This document shows positions 49,656 to 60,621 of a stretch of DNA of 64,000 nucleotides, one piece after another. A model generated the notes under the pieces. That model was not told where the DNA came from, searched no databases, and was given only the letters and a program-made list of their open reading frames with translations. How positions within the stretch are numbered: position 1 is the stretch's first letter; each line of letters opens with the position of its first letter. Origin of the DNA: Thuidium tamariscinum (taxonomy: Eukaryota > Streptophyta > Bryopsida > Hypnales > Thuidiaceae); assembly GCA_947034885.2 (NCBI GenBank), contig OX344750.2:9520553-9584552 (forward strand), read 5' to 3'. The position numbers and the translations under genes were made by a program.

Positions 49656-50620
49656 TTAACCCTTCAATGCCCCAAGGGACCAAAAGTGTTCTTCTAGTTT
49701 AGAAATTCAATTTGAAGTGCTATAACTTTTTCCAATGTTCAAATTCAATAAAGATTGTTGGAAAATCTACGCTTTTTTTTTTAGTTTGTGTAGTAAAATT
49801 TTCAGATCAATCCAAGATATAGTGAATTTTTGGGAGCCAATTAAAGTTGACTAGTTCAATTTCAATTCATCAAACTCAAATTGATGCCTACAACTTCACA
49901 GGCTTGTATGTCCTTCATCTAATATTTGTTTTCAATAGAAATTTGTTTGATTATGTCCCTCTAGAAGTCTAGTTATTGTAGTCAAATTTTCCTAGAAATC
50001 CAAGTTGTTTAGAATGTTTAGGAACAATTCAAAGTTTGAAAACCATGAATTTTAGGATTACAATTAACTTTGACAGCTTCTTTCTTCTTCATAAGTGTCC
50101 ATTTCCAATAATTTTTTTCAAAAAGTTGTGTATACTAGTCTAGTTTGCATGGCTAAAATCATTATATTAATCCTAGAAGTTATGACTTATGAGTGATAGA
50201 GAAGCATTTTAGTCGAAAGAGCTTGAATCCTATATCAATGTGTTTTTTACAACTCATTTTTGACATTTCAAAGCCATTTTGCAAACACAATGAGCCAATT
50301 GAATGGTATTCTCTTGCACCAATGTGTTTGTATGCTTGTTTTGAAGTACTTTATGGTTCAAAGTTTTTTCACTTGAGTATTGTTAGAAATCAAATTTCAT
50401 CTCCAAATGTGTCTTCAAGAAAATTTAAACATCTTTTTTCAAAACTAAAATATTATAATCTCTCAATTTACATGGCCAAATGACTCCAAATTTGATCCAC
50501 GTCATTTACAATACATATGTACTACAAGATTGTCTACTTCAAATTTCCATACCTTAATGACATTTAGATGTATAACACTTCAAAAGCAATGATGTTTTAT
50601 CTCCCACAAGGCTGAATTTG
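49656..50620 (+). mobile_element. 980-bp-class TTAA element, right end eroded
   Basis: Left end TTAACCCTTCAATGCCCC (TTAA at 49656). Interior matches 50966-51946 and, inverted, 61897-63136 (for example AATGACTCCAAATTTGATCC). The GGGTTAA right end is not preserved. The 96-codon frame at 50193-50483 lies inside it and is not shared intact. Confidence 0.7.
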
Positions 50621-50965
50621 TTGGGTCAATTAATCATGGGGTATTGATCAATTATGAATTGTTCTACCTTACATAACCCCTAAATGCTCAAATCTTGCTT
50701 TGAGCTTCTTGAAATTTGCTCTATATTGAACAAAATGCCAACATTTTGATAAGTGGTATCAATATTTTCTGAGTTGTAACTATAAAATTTAATCTAGACA
50801 TGTTAGGGATTGCCTTGGAAAAGAAAATACAACAATATTACTTATGAAGTGAAAGATTATAATGTTTGACCATGAGGGTGCTAAAACTGCAAAAGTGATG
50901 TGAAGTCTTTCTATTTTTTTTTTGAAAGTCAAATTTGAAAAGTTGGCGACCAAAAAAATATGAAG

Positions 50966-51946
50966 TTAACCGCTTATCACCAAAGGGGATGAAAAGTATC
51001 CTCACAACTTAGCACTCCAATTCAAATTGTTGTAACTTTTGCATTCAATGTTTGAATTCAAAAAACTTGTTGGAAAAGTTGCATATACTAATCTAGTTTG
51101 TGTGGTAAAATTTTCAAATCAATCCAAGATATACTAATGATTTGGAAGCTAGTCGAAGTTCATAGGTTCAATTTGCGTTCACCATATTGTAGTTGATGGT
51201 TGCAACTTTGAAGGCTTGCATCTCCTTCATCCAATGTTTGTTTTTAGTAGAAATTTGTTGGATTATGTTCTTCTAGAAGTCTAGTTATTGTGGTCAATTT
51301 TTTTTATAGCAATCCAAATTGTTTTGAATGTTTGGGAGCATTTCAAAGTTTGAAGACTTGACATTTTTGGAATGTAGGGAACTTTGGCAGCTTCTTTGGC
51401 TTCCTCATTCAGTGTCCATTTTTAATAATTTTTCTTAGAAAAATTGCGCATTCTAATCTAGTTTATGTGGTTGAAAATTCATATCAATCCAATAGGTTAT
51501 GAGTGACTGAGAGGCATTTTAGTAGAAGGAGGTTTAGCTATTGAAGTATTTTTTCACCCTTTTTTGTTATTTTTTTACATGTCAAAGTCATTTTGCAAAC
51601 ACAATGAGTCAATTAAATGAAAAAAATTTCCACCAATGTGTTGGTATGTTGATTATGAAGCACTTTATAGTTCAAAGTTTTAACATTTGAGTGGGTTTAG
51701 AAATCAAATTTGACCTCCAAATGTGTTTTCAGAAAAATTTAAGTATCTTTTTTCAATACTAAAACATTATAATCTTTCAATCTATGCAATCAAATGACTC
51801 CACATATTATCCACGTCAACTACAACATGCACATTACAAGATTGTATGGTCAAGATTTTCATAGCTTAGTGGCATATATAGACTTTTAAAACTTGAAAAG
51901 AAAATAGCTTTTAGACATAGTTAGACTTTTGGTGATGAGGGGTTAA
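50966..51946 (+). mobile_element. TTAA element, 981 bp
   Basis: TTAA at 50966-50969 and 51943-51946; ends TTAACCGCTTATCACCAAAG and (reverse complement) TTAACCCCTCATCACCAAAA. Both ends present, no insert. Confidence 0.85.
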
Positions 51947-51984
51947 AGGGCCTAACATGCATAACTCCAATCAATTCATGGCTT

Positions 51985-52235
51985 CTTGAAATCTACTCTA
52001 CAGTTTTTGTAAATGAATGTTGAATGTGATTTTTTCACCAAGATCTCGTGTATTTGAGGCTCATTTTCAAGAGCTCTCAACACTACGGAAAGTGAAGATT
52101 GCAATGGGGATCCTTGCACAAAATCTTGAACAGAAAAATCACTATCATTCATTTTCCAAAATTGAATTTTTGACATTGAAACTAGACTTCAAAAAGAACT
52201 TTTCAAAAATGTAAACTACTACAAATAACAACTTC
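51985..52235 (-). pseudogene. Coding-like fragment, second copy at 34.6-34.9 kb
   Basis: Minus-strand frame MSKIQFWKMNDSDFSVQDFV followed by QGSPLQSSLSVVLRALENEP and QIHEILVKK. The better-preserved copy of the fragment also at 34640-34870; not tied to an element with visible ends. Family unknown. Confidence 0.35.
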
Positions 52236-52312
52236 GTTAAGGTTTTATTTAACTTCAAAGTTTTGCAAATACTAGATTTGGGTGCCTTAGGCATTTAGGA
52301 AATAAGCTTACA

Positions 52313-52865
52313 ATGCATCTCTCCCCTTTCAACTTGGCCATTATAGCCAATAAGGTAGGGGGCTGTAAAAGCAACCTTGTCTCTAAAAGCGATCTGGTAG
52401 ATTTTACCTCTAACATGTACCAAAAGTGTACATTTCAGGAGGGGGTCGCTTTTAGAAACCACTGTGTTTTCAACTTCAAAAATTCATAACTAATTCCATG
52501 AAGGTCCAAAAAATATGAAATGACTTGGGTTAGATGCCAATTCCATTTTTCTTACCACGAAAATTTACTAAAAATTGTTTTAAGAAGTTTAGCTTCCCCA
52601 AAATGCAAATCAGCTGGTAAAGGGTCGCTTTTACAGCCCTCTGCCTTAAACAGACTGAGTCTTGATTCCAGCCAGTCTTTAATAAAGGTTCAGACTTCAG
52701 AGTTGAGAGCGAGTTCTTCTTCTTCCACCAGAATCCAGATCAGTCTGCTTTAATTTTATGAATCCGCTTGTCCTAACATAAGACAGTCTGTACAGTTGTA
52801 ATTAAGTTACTTCTTCTACACTCTGCACGTCCACTTGTCTTATGTCCAAACCAGCTTCAGAACAT
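52313..52865 (+). repeat. Segment duplicated at 53276-53470, here with a MITE
   Basis: TCTCCCCTTTCAACT...CATTATAGCCAATA and CAGACTGAGTCTTGATTCCA ... CTTCTTCTACACTC-GCACGTCCACTTG occur in both places in the same order. In this copy the MITE at 52353-52646 separates them. Confidence 0.9.
52353..52646 (+). mobile_element. AGGTAG-family MITE with in-window empty site
   Basis: TA at 52351-52352 and 52647-52648; ends AGGTAGGGGGCTGTAAAAGC and (reverse complement) AGGCAGAGGGCTGTAAAAGC. The duplicate at 53276-53470 reads GCCAATAAACAGACTGAG with a single TA at 53313-53314, proving the boundaries. 294 bp. Confidence 0.97.
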
Positions 52866-52884
52866 TAACCAAACTCACAAGCAA

Positions 52885-53200
52885 TCAATGGAATGGTATT
52901 TTCTTGCACAAATGTGTTTGTATGCTGGTTTTGAAGCACCTTACAGTTCAACGTATATTCATTCAAGTACGTTTGGAATTCAAATTTCACCTTAAAATGT
53001 CTACATGAAAATTTTCAGCATCTATTTTCAACACTAATACATTATAATCTCTCAATCTATGTGGCTGAATGACTCCAAATTTGACCCATGTCGTCTACAA
53101 CACGAACACTATAAGATTGTCTGGTTGAGATTTCCATACCTTAATGACATTTAGATCCATAACACTTCAAAAGCAATGATATTTTTAACCCCCAAAAGGA
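52885..53200 (+). repeat. Fragment of the 980-bp TTAA element
   Basis: GGAATGGTATTTTCTTGCAC, CTCCAAATTTGACCCATG and CTTCAAAAGCAATGAT follow the same order as in 50290-50600. Separates the two copies of the duplicated segment. Confidence 0.8.
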
Positions 53201-53275
53201 GGCCCAATGTGTTAGGTTAGTTGGTTATGGGGTGCTGATCCGTTACAGGTGGCTCTACCATCCATAAACTTTTAA

Positions 53276-53470
53276 TGCATCTCTCCCCTTTCAACTGGGT
53301 CATTATAGCCAATAAACAGACTGAGTCTTGATTCCAGCCAGCCTCCAATAAAGGTCCAGAGTTGAGAGCCAGTTCTTCAGACCAGTCTGCTTTAGTTTTA
53401 TGAATCTGCTCGTCTTAAGTACCGTTGTAATTAAGTTACTTCTTCTACACTCCGCACGTCCACTTGACTG
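53276..53470 (+). repeat. Duplicate of 52313-52865 without the MITE
   Basis: Retains the unoccupied TA target (53313-53314); also shorter by small internal deletions. Confidence 0.9.
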
Positions 53471-53491
53471 CAACTTGGCATCCAAACTTTA

Positions 53492-54428
53492 GAGCATCCC
53501 CATCGCATGGGTCAGAATTTGACTCAAAATCAGCCCCTTTGCAGGGCTGATGATTATGATTCATCCCAGCCAGAGTTGGAGAGCCCCACTGCTGAACAGT
53601 GCAAGAAACCCTCTAAATGATATTTTCAAATTTTTTTAATCCAATTTTTCAGTTACTTTGCCTTGAATTAAACCCAAAAACATTGGCTTTTTTGTTTTTT
53701 CCTTTGAGGTTTCATTCTCCTTGTTTGAGGAGATCTCAAAATATTTTGAGTTTGCAATGGAGCAAGGCTCCTTATATCCCCATGGGGTGGAGGGAGGTGC
53801 TCCAACCCATGTGGGATATAAGGATTCCAACAAGTTGGAACTAAAAATTTGAATTTTGAATCTTGAAAATCCCAAAAAACTTAGATTTTCAAAATTTTAA
53901 TTCCAACTTGTTGAAATCCTTATATCCCACATGGGTTGGAGCACCTCCCTCCACCCCATGGGGATATAAGGAGCCTTGCTCCATTGCAAACTCACTTCTT
54001 CCTACATACACTTTATTGTGAATGTTGGGAAGCATGAGTTTCCATGAGAAGTGGAACTCCCTACATCCTCTTGGGGTGGAGGGAGGAGTCCCAATCCATG
54101 TGGGATAAAAGAGATAATGAACTCTTTTTTTGAGATAGGAATTGTCTCATTTTTGTACATGAAATTGCTTGTAAGCATTTCATTTTTGAAAAAAAAAATT
54201 GAAATTGGAAGGTTAGCAGGGTTTGTACCTCGATTTTGGGGTCAAAAGTGCAGTCAAACTTCCTTCTGGTCCCTGGGTAAAACTCAGTATTATCCCGTCT
54301 ACCTAATAAATCTGGCCGTGCCTGACCATATTTTGAGTCTTATTTTGCGTGGGGTGGGGTACAGATAGTTGGCTGACCCGACCAAATACCCAGTTTGAGC
54401 CAAATTTTGAGCTGCAGTGGGGATGGTC
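53492..54428. mobile_element. PIF/Harbinger-like element containing a hairpin
   Basis: TTA at 53489-53491 and 54429-54431; ends GAGCATCCCCATCGCA and (reverse complement) GACCATCCCCACTGCA, then ACTCAAAAT-like words on both sides. GAGCATCYCCA ends with TTA are a known plant PIF/Harbinger type. 937 bp, no transposase. The fold-back at 53747 sits inside. Confidence 0.8.
53747..53994. repeat. Near-perfect hairpin, about 100-bp arms
   Basis: Left arm TGAGTTTGCAATGGAGCAAG through GGGATATAAGGATTCCAACA pairs with 53893-53994 with only one or two mismatches; the loop region is about 37-45 nt and AT-rich. A diverged single arm lies at 54055-54110 (GGGGTGGAGGGAGGAGTCCC). Size and pairing resemble a young microRNA precursor. 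Confidence 0.95.
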
Positions 54429-54431
54429 TTA

Positions 54432-54570
54432 GGGGTGTTTCACACTATGGTCGTCCAAGTCAAGAGGCTATGGTTTTCTCAAATCTGATTGGTGAAAATC
54501 ATGGTTTCTCAAATTTGATTGGTAGAATTGACAGCCTCTAGACTTGGACGGCCATAGTGTGAAAGGTCCC
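54432..54570. mobile_element. 139-bp Tourist-like MITE abutting the previous element
   Basis: TTA at 54429-54431 and 54571-54573; ends GGGGTGTTTCACACTATGG and (reverse complement) GGGACCTTTCACACTATGGC. The left TTA is also the right TTA of 53492-54428. Same end sequence as 28973-29528. Confidence 0.9.
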
Positions 54571-54764
54571 TTAGTACGCTAAGGTAGATGTACCCATTCT
54601 CGACCTTGGACTTATGTCCAACCTATAGGGTGTGTGTACTCTCAAGTGAGATTGAAATATATTTCCAACTAAGGTTTGAAATTTGTTTTTTCCTCTTTTT
54701 CAAGGTTGGGCCCAATAAGTTCATGATACATGTCTCAAAGTAGTGAGCAAAAAAGTAGGAAGTA

Positions 54765-55424
54765 AAGTAGAAGGCTCTTAAATGGAGCAAGTTCTAAAAT
54801 GGTGCCCTCCTTTAAATGTACAATATTTGTACATGTTGCTTTTTCATAGCCTTCAACAGTGTCCTAACAATGTACATATTAGCTATGGCACCATTTTAGA
54901 GCCCTATGCCCTTTCAACTTTAAAATTTGATAACTAATTCCACAAAACTCCAAAAAAATATGAAACAACTTGGGTTAGATGTCAATTCCTCTTGTCTTTC
55001 AAGGAAAATATATATTGAAAAATATTTCAAGAGGTTTCGTCTCCCCAAAATTCAGTTTCAGCCCTTAGATGGGTGATTACTGCATAAGAGGATTTCTGGG
55101 CCCCTAGGAGACCGTTTCAGGGGTGTTCCCTGAAATTGTTCCCACTGCTGCAGACCAGCCCCCTGCTGGTCTGAATTTTTGAATTTTGAAAAAATTAAAT
55201 TAAAATCTTTTTTCAAAAAACTTCACAATGCATTAAAGAGAAAAAAATGATTTAAAAAAATATTTAATATTTAATTAAAATTAATAAAAAAATATTGTTT
55301 TCTGACGTGGCAGTCGCTTGACCACATCAGCATCGCGTTCCCAACGTTCCCAATGCGTTCCCAGCGTTTGGGAACTTGCAGTCTTGTACAGTAGCTGAAA
55401 ATCCTCTTTATGAGCCTTCCACCT
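54765..55424 (+). mobile_element. AGGTAG-family MITE split by a second MITE
   Basis: TA at 54763-54764 and 55425-55426; ends AAGTAGAAGGCTCTTAAATG and (reverse complement) AGGTGGAAGGCTCATA. Without the insert at 55087-55408 it is about 338 bp and collinear with 938-1263. Confidence 0.85.
55087..55408. mobile_element. AGAGGATTT-family MITE
   Basis: After TA (55085-55086) begins AGAGGATTTCTGGGCC, ends GAAAATCCTCT before TTA. GC-rich arms with repeated GTTCCCA flank an A/T core; contains TGACGTGGCA at 55303-55312. Close relative at 61544-61890. Confidence 0.9.
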
Positions 55425-56333
55425 TAGTAAGCAAAAAAGTACTTAGTCTATGATTGGAATTAGACATTGGCTACTAGTCTAGACAACTTTTTGGCTTCTA
55501 AAAATCACAAAAATTTCAATTTGGGGAATAATATTTGAAAAATTTGTAGTTCCCATATTTCCTATCTTCCTACATGACAAAAATTTACTTCTGTCACACT
55601 GCTTATGATCTACCAAAAAATTGCTTAAGTGATTGAATATGAGTACTTCTACCTTAACCTAACTCACTTGAAGCTATTGGAGTTATTTAGTCAATCACAA
55701 TACAATATTTTGCTCAAAAGCAATACAATTTGTTTTGGAGGGAATATTAGGCAATGTATTCATTCCCCATTTTTTAGTAGATGAGATTGTCAACTTGCTA
55801 CATGTTTGAAGGACAACATTCCTCCTTTCTGGATGAATGTGCACTCTTTCAGATGAAGTGAATGGAAGTTCCATCCACTTTGTGCACATTTCATCCATTG
55901 GTATTAATGTAAATAGTTGGATCACTCCAAATAACTATTTTAATTTAAAAAAATCCGTACTTCAATGTGTAATCTGTACCATAACATTTAGTAGCATGAT
56001 GTAGCATTGCCTTCCTTTTACAATGAAGGGTGTGGCATATTCCACACCTAAGCAACCTCTCCATCTTCCACCTGTCCACTTCCTTCAGTAGTTACTGATG
56101 AAACACTATTAGGGTGTCGAATATTCCACATCCTCCAAAGGCAGTGCCAACCAATGCTATTGAATGTTATGACTAAAGAACTAGACTGAGTAGAATCAAT
56201 CATCATAGAATTATCTACTAATAGACTGATGGGAACTTTGGGATGGTACTAAAGCTATCTTCCAATCAAAATGCCGAATTTCTTTGGTCTCCAACCCAAG
56301 ATTTTTTTAGTGTAAACAAGCCCTCAGTCTAGG

Positions 56334-56640
56334 TAGGAGGTCCCTAAACCAACCATCTAAGGGTTGGAACTAAATTTTGAGGTGGTGAAACATCTTGAAA
56401 TATTTTTCAATGAATTTTCCTTGAAAGACATCTAGAATAGGCATCTAACCCAAGTCATTTCATATGTTTTTGGAGCTTTGTGGAATTAATTATGAATTTT
56501 TGAAGTCAATGTGACATAAGGCTCCCAAACCATCCACCCCCTCAAATGGATACTATTTGTACATCACTGTAAAGATAAGAAGCAGCATGTACCAAAGATG
56601 TACATTTGGGAAGGTGAGCAGTTTTTGAGCCTGAGCGGTT
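56334..56640 (-). mobile_element. AGGTAG-family MITE, diverged
   Basis: GGTAGGAGGTCCC at the left; interior (AAACATCTTGAAATATTTTT, CATCTAACCCAAGTCATTTC) is the inverse of 938-1263. The right end is eroded. Confidence 0.65.
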
Positions 56641-56939
56641 TTTGAGCCAGTGTTTCAGATCCAATCAGAATTATGAATTGATGAGCTTTGCATGAGAGAT
56701 TTGGGTAGTTTCATGACACCATTGGAAGCTGAAAACCAGTGACTGCATAAGCTTATAGATGCATGGTTTTTTTAAATTTAAGCTTCTACAAAGCATGACT
56801 GAACAGAAGCTTGTCTGTTTCTTCTTGTCCTGCAGAGTTGAAGTTTATGTTCCATAGTTTTCTGTGCTTACTGGAACTGGAGCCAGTGGAATGAGCTGCA
56901 CGGGGAGATAAATTCATGTCTTTGAATTTAAGATAGAAC

Positions 56940-57310
56940 CACCCATAACCAACCAACACCCCACAGCCAACTCGTAGATGGACGTACTTCCAACCAAGGC
57001 TAGAATATATTTTTTATTCTTCTTTTCAAAATTGGGACTACAAGTTTTGAACACATGTAAGTTCCTGAAGTAGTGTGCAAGAAAGTAGGAAGCAATGAGT
57101 GGAAAAGTGTTTTTTTGAATAATTGGAATTAGAAGAGTTTAGAGATTGGTTTTGCATCTGGAGCACATCAGGCCTTTCAAAATTCATACTAATTTCAATT
57201 CATGTACTACCATTACCAAATTTTTTGCAATCCCCATCATTTCTATCATTGCACCTCTGAAAGTATCTGTTATGGATGGTTCTCCCTCCAGCTTAGGACA
57301 AAACTGATAT
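56940..57310 (+). repeat. Dispersed repeat R2, copy 4
   Basis: CCAACCAAGGCTAGAATAT, AAAATTGGGACTACAAG and ACACATGTAAG in R2 order. Just upstream, GAGCCAGTGGAATGAGCTGC (56880) is repeated at 63187, so the surrounding block is duplicated too. Confidence 0.6.
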
Positions 57311-59989
57311 CTGGGACTGGCCAACACCAGCTGAAGTGTTAACAAAGATTGAGTGAATTAGTTGCACGGACTGCATCAACATTCCGTCCTTGTTTCTAAA
57401 ACTCATCATCCTCACCCAAAACTACAGACTTAGTTCCACTGTTACAGTGGATGCTTGTTAAAGGACCAGTCCCAACACTGGTACATTGTACAGAACTTGG
57501 ACTGTCAACTACCCACCCTTCTCAACTTTTTCTTTGTGAAGGCCATGCTCAGGTACTTAGGTTGGCGACCATTTGCATCTCTTTCTTTTTTCCTCCTTTT
57601 GTTGGTAACCTGCTTGGACGGGGACCCAAAGAAACGGAATCTGTTCCTTGGGCTTTTGTCTCTTTATCCATGTGAGCAGTTGGGAGAGAGGCAAAAACTG
57701 GTCCTTGGATGGGTACGTTACATGATCTAATTCCTTACAGCGCAAGGTCGATGGCAACGGAAACAAATAATTGAGTCCACAACAACGACAAAGCTAAGGC
57801 TCCCCTCTTGGGGTGGAAATCTCCGCCCAAAATATTGTGTGTATGTGGCCGCGGCGAGGGCAAAGTGTTCCAGATATGTTCACCAGTTTCAGGCCTTCCA
57901 TCTGATCCAGTCTCACACACCTAACTTACGTGAAGGTGGTTCCGTAGGACTCTCCGTCCCTTTTGCCTAAACCTTTAAGTTTGCCACAAAGACAATCCAC
58001 TGGCTCCTGCATTTGTCAACAACCTGAAGCCAGCTGGATGAAAAGAGTGACCAAGTCAAAAGCCCCGATGGCTCCAAATCGCAAGTCAACTTTGACGCAG
58101 CCAAGCATTCCATTCAGGCCATGGCCACCTGCTTGCTTTTTTTTTTGTTTGAATTCTGGAATGTACAGCTTTTCAAGATTGCCAAGCTTTGATAAGATGA
58201 GTTGTGGCCGACTCCACCTCATACATTCGCATTCTTGCATTTTCAGGTCCCCAACTGATTCCTCTCCCGGGTCACAACTTTGCTGTGCAATGTGGTTGCT
58301 CACACTGTGCGGAGTGGCCGGCGGCAGTTCTGTGGCTTTGGCATTAGCAGACGAGTTTGTTTGTAGGAGTCCAAGCTAAGAGAGAGTTGCTTTCCAGTTG
58401 AAGCCCGTTTCTTCTCAATTCCAAAGGGACGAACTTAGGCCACTTCCAGCATGGTTGGGCACAATTCTCTTGCGGTCGATTAAGCGGTCTTTTGCGGTTG
58501 ATTAAGCAATCTTTGGGGGTTGATTAAGCGGTCTCTTGCCATTGATTAATGAGATTTGGCTCCTCAGACAAGGATTCAGTATGGATTAGGCCGGTCACTG
58601 GGAAGCTCTCTCTGGGGAGGCTCTCCTGTTCAAACGGTTTTGAGCACAGTCCCGAGTAAGTTGGTTCCTCTTGTTTGGTGGACTGAAAATGTTGGAAGGA
58701 GGAGAAGGATTAGTTAGTGTGGCGTAACCTTCTTATGCCTCGGACACAAGGCGAGGCCTGGCCTTAGGAGGAGTGGAGCAAGACCCAAGGCAATGGTCAA
58801 TGCAAAGGGGAGCTTGGTAGGATAATAATACTAACCTAAAGTGTTTTGGAAGCCAATAAATTGGCATATTTCTAACTAAAAAAATAGCATTTTTCCTAGC
58901 TTGTTAACCAAATGAATTAGACTCCCTTTCTTGAGTGCTTTTTCACATAGATTCATTATTGAAACTTCTCATCTTGTAAGTTAAGAAAGGAGAAAGAACT
59001 TGTTGTAGTCTTTAAACTTGATTAGTTTAGGAAAGAAAAAAGTTAATTGTATGGGGATTCTCAAACAGCTAATCAAGTCTTATGCATTGCATACAACAAA
59101 CTATGAGTTTAAGCACAAGCTGGTTTTAGTTTGTTGGCTTTTCCTTTTGCACGGAACCTCCAAATCATCACTTGCGCATTGACTCGTTGCATTGTGCAAT
59201 TTAAGCATCATAAGTGTGTGGGTTTAGGGTTTGCACTTGATGCACATAGTCATATAATCAATTGAAGTCATGGCAATGAAGTACACAACAAGTGCAAAAA
59301 CTAAACTTATAGTGACATTTGTTCCTGCTGACCACCCTATAAAAGAATTAGGGCCCCTTTTAATTGGGGAGCCTACATCACACATCATAACCCACTTGAT
59401 AGTGGTAGTGAATACAGGTACCAACATTACCTTCTTCTCCTCCCGCACCAAATCCACGACTTAGCTAAGCTTGATTGTTCACCAATTTTTCACATGGCCA
59501 CATTCCCTATCGCCTTTTCTTTTTTCTTGAGGTCTCCCAAAATGTGAAGTCAAAGGTGCAAAGGCAATGACATGGCAAATTCTATTTTATCTTTGCAAAG
59601 GCCCTATCTGAGGTCCTACCTGGGTATGTTGGTACTCAACTTCCTTGGTGAAAGTTTGTTAACCTGAAACCAAAGCGGATTGAAGATGGAACAAGGAAAT
59701 GGAATGTTGAGTTAGGTGTGAGTCAGTTGGATAGAAAGTGGAAGCCAAAATTTGAGATTCTTTGCCTTCTTCCAATGGTGCTGTTTCTGCACCCAAGGAA
59801 AAATGCTTCCATATTGTTGAACGATTCTCGCAAGAATATGATGTGCAGTTTGAATGGGATGAATGTGGCGTTGATCACATTCTGCACTTCATGGACCTCC
59901 CTTAGTGACAGTCAACCTTCTGTTCACTCTTTGTATTAAAAAAACATGCATTTCCTCACTGCTTTCTATGACATGTACAGCCATATCAT
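57311..59989. other. Moderate-GC, mostly single-copy stretch, no assignable gene
   Basis: Less AT-rich than its flanks, with several open frames (58016-58303 minus, 57963-58379 plus, 59224-59457 minus, 59718-59939 plus). The minus frame at 58016 contains LSKLGNLEKLYIPEF, reminiscent of a leucine-rich repeat, but is short and has no supporting splice structure. I could not assemble an exon chain on either strand. Either a decayed gene or exons of a gene whose family I do not recognise. Confidence 0.35.
58467..58553 (+). repeat. Four 22-bp units with TTGATTAAGC
   Basis: CTCTTGCGGTCGATTAAGCG at 58467, CTTTTGCGGTTGATTAAGCA at 58489, CTTTGGGGGTTGATTAAGCG at 58511 and CTCTTGCCATTGATTAATGA at 58533; period 22 bp, two helical turns. 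Confidence 0.9.
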
Positions 59990-60295
59990 AGAGTGCCCCT
60001 CTAAGAGTGGAAACTGAATTTTGGGGAGGTGAAACTTCTTGGATTATTTTACAATATATTTCTCTTAAAAGACAAGTAGAATGGCATCTACCCCAAGTCG
60101 TTTCATATTTTTTGGAGTTTGGTGGAGTTAGTTATGATTTTTTGAAGTTGAAATAGCATAGCATGCACTTTGTCAAATGTACATTGTTTGTACATTCCTA
60201 TAAACTTAAGAAGAAAAAGCAACATGTACAAACAATTTACATTTGAGAGGGTGGTTGGTTTTCGAGCCTAAGCATTTGCTGAGCCTCTTCCTTTA
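59990..60295 (-). mobile_element. AGGTAG-family MITE, diverged
   Basis: Inverse interior of the family (GAATTTTGGGGAGGTGAAAC, ACCCCAAGTCGTTTCATATT, paired TGTAC words at 60180-60240). Terminal repeats poorly kept. Confidence 0.65.
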
Positions 60296-60621
60296 CTTGT
60301 TTCTTCTTGTCCTTCAAAGTTTATCCATTCCTAATGACTCCTACATCTTGGTGATGTAGGAAGGTGTATTTTCAATCAATTATGTGATTAGTAAGTGATT
60401 GGGAATGGTGCATTATGATTGAGCTACATGACGTTCAATTCTGCAACTAGCCCTTGGTAAAAAATAGGATTACCTCTATGATTAGTATAGGATGAATAAA
60501 ATCTTCATGTAGAAAATTCATGGCAATTTTTTTTTGGAAGATAAAATTGTGAAAAATTATGGAATCTTCATAGGGAAATTTTTCCACTCAACATACTTGT
60601 GCTCCAAATATGCTTAATTTC

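Larger units (their letters stand above)
54600..55660 (+). repeat. Dispersed repeat R2, copy 3, split by a MITE
   Basis: 54600-54764 and 55427-55660 together give one R2 copy (GGTTGGGCCCAATAAGTTCA before, GATTGGAATTAGACATTGGC after); 54765-55424 is inserted. Confidence 0.7.

Noticed and set aside
50193-50483. 96-codon frame as a gene
   Set aside because: Lies within the 980-bp TTAA element; the other copies carry stops in the same frame.
58016-58303. Leucine-rich-repeat (NBS-LRR) gene fragment
   Set aside because: Only one short stretch (LSKLGNLEKLYI) fits; no second repeat, no NB-ARC motif and no exon structure.
57963-58379. 138-codon plus-strand frame as a gene
   Set aside because: Overlaps the opposite frame, rich in Ser/Pro/Cys with no domain, no splice or promoter support.
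58467-58553. CRISPR-like array
   Set aside because: Contiguous tandem repeats without unique spacers, in a plant nuclear genome.
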